From Flavobacterium sp. UBA6135 (GTDB lineage: Bacteria > Bacteroidota > Bacteroidia > Flavobacteriales > Flavobacteriaceae): a stretch of 7,916 nt of DNA. The position numbers were made by a program, and so were the translations under genes. The number at the start of each line of letters is the position of its first letter. Positions within the stretch are counted from its first letter, which is position 1. This document shows positions 4,677-7,916 of this stretch, piece after piece. The stretch covers positions 1-7,916 of the forward strand of contig NZ_DIVJ01000046.1 in the NCBI RefSeq assembly GCF_002428305.1. The letters run 5' to 3'. Under the pieces are notes generated by a model. The model ran no database searches. It was not told the origin of the DNA and worked only from the letters and a program-made list of their open reading frames with translations.

Positions 4677-6131
4677 TTGGGACTTTACAAATCACTTTTT
4701 AAACAAACCGCCATTTATGGGTTAGCTACCGTGCTTCCCAGAATGTTGAGTTTTTTATTGGTGCGACTTTATACTGATGTTCTTGATACAGCAGCTTATG
4801 GAGAAGTGTCTGTTATCTTTTCGTGGATTGTTTTTTTTAATGTTCTTTTGGCCTACGGAATGGAAACTTCTTTTTTTAGATTTTATTCAAATCATGACGA
4901 TAAAAAAGCAGTGATAGGAACATCGATGATTTCTGTTTTTTGGTCTTCCATTGTTTTTTTGGTAGTTTTTATGTTGTTCAGAAACACCATTGCAAAATTG
5001 GCAGGAATTGATGTAGAATTTATCACCTACACCATTTGGATATTAGTTTTGGATGCTTTAGTGATTATTCCTTTTTCAAAACTTAGAGCCTATCAACGCC
5101 CCGTTATTTATGCCATTATTAAAATTGGAAATGTGTTGGTAAACCTTGGCTTAAATCTTTTCTTTTTGCTTGTATTACCCAAAATGGCCGCCGCAAATCC
5201 CGATAGTTTCTTGGCAAGTATTTATATAGAAAACTTCCAAATAGGCTATATTTTTATAGCCAATATCATAGCTAGTTTGTTAACTTTAGTTGTGTTATTG
5301 CCAAATTACTTTCACATTCAATGGCATTTTGATACCCAATTATGGAAGAAAATGCTTCGTTATGGTTTCCCGATTTTAATTGCAGGTTTGGCATTTGCCA
5401 TCAACGAACATTTTGATAAAATTCTATTAAAATTTCTGAATGTCAGCAAATCAGAGATTGGGGCTTATGCTGCTTGTTATAAAATCGGATTGTTTATGGT
5501 TTTGTTCAGAACGGCATATACTTTAGGAATTGAGCCCTTCTTTTTTAGTTATGCTAAAAATGAAAACGCACCCAAAGCTTATGCAGATGTTGCTAAATAT
5601 TTCGTAATCTTTGGTTCCATTATTTCATTGTCAGTAATCGTTTTTGCAGATATCATCAAAGTGTTATTAATCCCAAACAGCGATTATTGGGAAGCCATGA
5701 AAGTGGTGCCTTTGATTGTTTTAGCCAATTTCTTTTTAGGAATTTATACCAATCTCTCTGTCTGGTATAAGTTGACCGATAGAACCAAAATGGGAGCTTA
5801 TATTTCTATTGTTGGAGCCATTATAACGCTAGTTTTGAATTTTCTCCTGATCAAACATTTAAGCTATGTAGGTTCTGCAATAGCAACAATTGTAGCCTAT
5901 GGCTCAATGATGTTTATATCGTATGTTTTGGGAAATAAATACTACCCAATTCCATATGACATGAAAAAAATAAGCGGTTATCTTGGTCTATCAATTATTG
6001 GTTCAACAATCTATTTTTATGGATTCCGAGAAAATTATTTCATAGGAGTCGGAGTGTTATTGCTATTTCTTTATTTTGTGTATTACAATGAAAAAGAAAC
6101 TATTTTACGAATTTTAAAAAAATCAAATTAA
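4677..6131 (+). CDS. Polysaccharide/oligosaccharide flippase (PST/Wzx-type, MOP superfamily)
   Basis: The protein has 484 residues with about 14 hydrophobic segments (roughly 12-30, 45-62, 85-102, 113-132, 143-166, 188-208, 229-245, 262-285, 306-330, 340-360, 373-392, 397-417, 433-449, 454-471), the expected number and length for the family. The N-terminus (FKQTAIYGLATVLPRMLSFLLVRLYT) and YGFPILIAGLAFAINEHFDKILLKFL after segment 6 are typical of polysaccharide-biosynthesis exporters. Such proteins flip lipid-linked glycans across the inner membrane; which glycan is not visible. The start is TTG at 4677: no ATG lies between the previous gene and residue 23, and starting there would remove most of segment 1. 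The stop touches the dUTPase start (TAA|ATG), so the two are surely co-translated. A promoter lies just upstream. Confidence 0.9.
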   Translation: MGLYKSLFKQTAIYGLATVLPRMLSFLLVRLYTDVLDTAAYGEVSVIFSWIVFFNVLLAYGMETSFFRFYSNHDDKKAVIGTSMISVFWSSIVFLVVFMLFRNTIAKLAGIDVEFITYTIWILVLDALVIIPFSKLRAYQRPVIYAIIKIGNVLVNLGLNLFFLLVLPKMAAANPDSFLASIYIENFQIGYIFIANIIASLLTLVVLLPNYFHIQWHFDTQLWKKMLRYGFPILIAGLAFAINEHFDKILLKFLNVSKSEIGAYAACYKIGLFMVLFRTAYTLGIEPFFFSYAKNENAPKAYADVAKYFVIFGSIISLSVIVFADIIKVLLIPNSDYWEAMKVVPLIVLANFFLGIYTNLSVWYKLTDRTKMGAYISIVGAIITLVLNFLLIKHLSYVGSAIATIVAYGSMMFISYVLGNKYYPIPYDMKKISGYLGLSIIGSTIYFYGFRENYFIGVGVLLLFLYFVYYNEKETILRILKKSN

Positions 6132-6566
6132 ATGCAAATCAAAATCATCAATAAATCACAACATCCCTTACCCAACTACGAAACAATTGCTTCTGCCGGA
6201 ATGGATTTAAGAGCCAATTTATCAGAGCCAATTACCTTAAAATCATTAGAACGAACCATCGTTAAAACAGGTTTGTTTATTGAGTTACCAATTGGCTATG
6301 AAGCTCAAGTTCGTCCTCGTAGTGGTTTAGCTGCCAAAAAAGGAATCACCGTTTTAAATTCTCCCGGTACAGTTGATGCTGATTATCGTGGTGAAATCGG
6401 GGTAATTTTAGTAAATTTATCCCATGATGAATTTGTCATCGAAAACGGTGAGCGAATCGCCCAATTAATCATTGCCAAACACGAAAGAGCCGAATGGATT
6501 GAAGTAAATGAATTATCTGAAACATCCAGAGGTGAAGGTGGTTTTGGTAGCACAGGCGTAAAATAG
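6132..6566 (+). CDS. dut: dUTP diphosphatase (dUTPase)
   Basis: This 144-residue protein is a normal trimeric dUTPase with all five motifs: AGMDLRA (22-28), RPRSGLA (61-67), NSPGTVDADYRGEIGVILVN (76-95, with probable water-activating Asp82 and Tyr85 that excludes ribonucleotides), GERIAQLII (106-114) and the nucleotide-closing tail RGEGGFGSTG (133-142). It hydrolyses dUTP to dUMP and pyrophosphate in the cytoplasm, supplying dUMP for dTMP synthesis and keeping uracil out of DNA. Its start follows the flippase stop directly with no Shine-Dalgarno sequence, indicating coupled translation. Its place among surface-glycan genes looks like inherited operon order, not shared function. No residue appears missing. 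Confidence 0.98.
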   Translation: MQIKIINKSQHPLPNYETIASAGMDLRANLSEPITLKSLERTIVKTGLFIELPIGYEAQVRPRSGLAAKKGITVLNSPGTVDADYRGEIGVILVNLSHDEFVIENGERIAQLIIAKHERAEWIEVNELSETSRGEGGFGSTGVK

Positions 6567-6624
6567 TATTCAGTTTTCAGTGACAGTAAACAGTTTTTAA
6601 AATTAATAGTTAACAGTATTCAGT
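6565..6624. repeat. Degenerate CAGT repeat in the dut-nucleotidyltransferase spacer
   Basis: Six CAGT tetramers (from 6571, 6578, 6584, 6591, 6614 and 6621) recur mostly every 6-7 bases. The 10-mer AGTATTCAGT occurs at 6565-6574 and 6615-6624, the first copy overlapping the dut stop codon. It looks like decayed low-complexity repeat DNA, a kind of spacer I associate with flavobacterial genomes. No function is evident. Confidence 0.6.
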
Positions 6625-6628
6625 CAAG

Positions 6629-6656
6629 TCTTACTACTCAAATCTTACTACATCAA
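6629..6656. repeat. Tandem 14-bp repeat just before the nucleotidyltransferase
   Basis: TCTTACTAC occurs at 6629-6637 and 6643-6651, giving a 14-bp period that ends at the ATG at 6658. With the CAGT repeats it fills nearly the whole 91-base spacer. It would form the leader of the downstream gene; no Shine-Dalgarno sequence or TAnnTTTG element is seen. Confidence 0.5.
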
Positions 6657-6657
6657 T

Positions 6658-7668
6658 ATGAAAATAATAGTTCCAATGGCCGGTCGCGGTTCAAGATTAA
6701 GACCTCATACCCTAACCGTTCCAAAACCATTAATTCCAATAGCCGGAAAACCAATCGTTCATCGATTAGTGGAAGATATAGCCGGAGTTTTGAATCAACC
6801 GATTGATGAAGTAGCTTTTATCATTCATGAAAGTTTTGGCAAACAAGTGGAAGAAGAATTAATCGCAATTGCTCAAAAATTAGGAGCAAAAGGAACTATT
6901 TATTATCAAAATGTAGCTCTCGGAACAGGTCACGCCATTATGTGTGCCAAAGATTCATTGAGCGGACCTGCAGTCATTGCTTATGCCGATACATTGATTC
7001 GAGCCGATTTTGATTTGGATACTTCAGCTGATAGCGTAATTTGGGTAAAACAAGTCGATCAGCCCGAAGCTTTTGGCGTTGTAAATTTGAATTCTGATGG
7101 AGAAATTATTGAATTAGTAGAAAAACCAAAAGAGTTTGTTTCTGATTTAGCGGTAATTGGAATATACTATTTCAAAGATGTAGCCGTTCTTAAAAACGAG
7201 TTGCAATCGGTTCTTGATAACAATATTATTCATGGTGGTGAATACCAAATTAATGACGGAATCAAACAAATGATGGCAAAAGGAATGAAGTTTGTTCCCG
7301 GAAAAGTAGAGGAATGGATGGATTGCGGAAACAAAAATGTGACGGTGGAAACCAATTCAAAAATGTTGCATTTCCTTCATCAGGATGGAGAAAAATTAAT
7401 TTCAAAAGCGATTGTTTCAGAGAACTCAACCATCATCGAACCTTGTTTCATTGGCGAAAATGTTGAGTTGAAAAATGCAACAATTGGCCCAAATGTGTCA
7501 TTAGGATATGGTTGTAAAGTTGAAAATGCTTCAATAAAAAATAGTTTGGTTCAAAATTTGACAGTAATAAAAAATGCAAATTTAGACAATGCAATGATCG
7601 GAAGTAACGTGACATTTGACGGAAATTTTACTTCAATAAGCATTGGTGATTATTCAGTTTTAGAATAA
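6658..7668 (+). CDS. Sugar-1-phosphate nucleotidyltransferase with C-terminal left-handed beta-helix
   Basis: The first ~240 of 336 residues form a nucleotidyltransferase domain: signature GRGSRLRPHT (9-18) with PKPL (22-25), LGTGHAI (88-94, nucleotide-base contact), metal-ligand candidate D111 in YADTL, EKP (155-157), GEYQINDGI (194-202) and WMDCG (220-224). From about residue 250, hexapeptide-like turns (STIIEP, ENVELKNATIGPNVSLGYGCKVENASI) indicate a left-handed beta-helix, as in GlmU-like and long RmlA-like enzymes. It should join a sugar-1-phosphate to an NTP, releasing pyrophosphate; glucose with dTTP or UTP and mannose with GTP all remain possible. The beta-helix may be an oligomerisation or regulatory part, or carry a second activity. 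Next to a flippase, it probably feeds surface-glycan synthesis. The next gene starts 4 bases after its stop. Confidence 0.92.
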   Translation: MKIIVPMAGRGSRLRPHTLTVPKPLIPIAGKPIVHRLVEDIAGVLNQPIDEVAFIIHESFGKQVEEELIAIAQKLGAKGTIYYQNVALGTGHAIMCAKDSLSGPAVIAYADTLIRADFDLDTSADSVIWVKQVDQPEAFGVVNLNSDGEIIELVEKPKEFVSDLAVIGIYYFKDVAVLKNELQSVLDNNIIHGGEYQINDGIKQMMAKGMKFVPGKVEEWMDCGNKNVTVETNSKMLHFLHQDGEKLISKAIVSENSTIIEPCFIGENVELKNATIGPNVSLGYGCKVENASIKNSLVQNLTVIKNANLDNAMIGSNVTFDGNFTSISIGDYSVLE

Positions 7669-7672
7669 AATT

Positions 7673-7916
7673 ATGACAATAAAACGATTGTTTTTTGCTT
7701 TTATAGTGTTGGGGTTTTTATCTCAACCATTACAACTATGGTCTCAAGAAGAACCGGAAGATATCGCATTGGATACTGATGAATTTCAAGTGTTTTTTTA
7801 TGAATCTTTAAAGCAAAAAGGAATCGAAAATTATGATAAAGCAATTAACGCATTGCAAAGATGTGAAGCATTGCAGCCCAACAATCCTGTTGTTTATTTT
7901 GAATTGGGCAAAAACT
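7673..7916 (+). CDS. Secreted TPR-repeat protein, N-terminal part
   Basis: The frame runs off the window after 81 codons. The N-terminus MTIKRLFFAFIVLGFLSQP is a signal peptide, probably cleaved after LWSQ (residue 25) in the usual flavobacterial style. After an acidic linker (EEPEDIALDTDE), residues ~43-76 (SLKQKGIENYDKAINALQRC then EALQPNNPVVYFELGK) fit a TPR helix pair with the ALQPNNP turn, followed by the start of another. TPR proteins are scaffolds for protein partners; this one would sit in the periplasm or on the outer membrane. It lies 4 bases after the nucleotidyltransferase and is surely in the same transcript. Total length and repeat number are unknown. Confidence 0.88.
   Translation, partial: MTIKRLFFAFIVLGFLSQPLQLWSQEEPEDIALDTDEFQVFFYESLKQKGIENYDKAINALQRCEALQPNNPVVYFELGKN

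Noticed and set aside
6565..6657. CRISPR-like repeat array between dut and the nucleotidyltransferase
   Set aside because: The units are 4-10 bases and irregular, with no spacer structure and no cas genes nearby.

Overview
The window looks like chromosomal DNA of a Flavobacteriaceae/Bacteroidota bacterium. It is AT-rich, start codons lack Shine-Dalgarno sequences, secreted proteins have signal peptides ending in SQ, there are short N-terminal lipoboxes, and several gene starts carry the Bacteroidota promoter element TAnnTTTG. The encoded families (DPP-IV-like S9 peptidase, PST/Wzx-type flippase next to dut, a sugar nucleotidyltransferase, a secreted TPR protein) fit that group. The assignment rests on reading the sequence, not on a database search.

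Layout. (1) 2-1387: the 3' part of an S9 prolyl-oligopeptidase-type peptidase, followed with no gap (TAA|ATG) by a GNAT acetyltransferase. (2) 1389-1739, minus: a small XRE-type regulator with a C-terminal coiled coil, convergent with the acetyltransferase at one base. Its upstream region carries TTGCG/CGCAA boxes that overlap its own probable promoter and abut a possible divergent promoter. (3) 1924-3829: an unusual pair, a lipoprotein of unknown function and a predicted outer-membrane beta-barrel protein. The two genes overlap, and a 36-bp perfect palindrome shaped like an intrinsic terminator sits inside the signal-peptide codons of the second gene. (4) 3882-4100, minus: an antitoxin-like small protein with no toxin beside it and a 17-bp-period duplication over its last codons. 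(5) 4220-7916: a core-looking envelope cluster of small lipoprotein, flippase (TTG start, good promoter), dUTPase, sugar-1-phosphate nucleotidyltransferase and the start of a secreted TPR protein.

How the parts fit. The right-hand cluster joins two surface-glycan steps (nucleotide-sugar synthesis and lipid-linked glycan export) with a nucleotide-pool housekeeping enzyme, a co-location that seems historical rather than functional. The middle segment (about 1389-4100) looks like accessory DNA between two ordinary blocks: a regulator, a lipoprotein/barrel pair and an orphan antitoxin, none with an assignable pathway. The most interesting signals there are the terminator-like palindrome embedded in a coding region and the regulator's operator array between two divergent genes. 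I did not find a CRISPR array, tRNA, rRNA, insertion sequence or a recognisable defence system.
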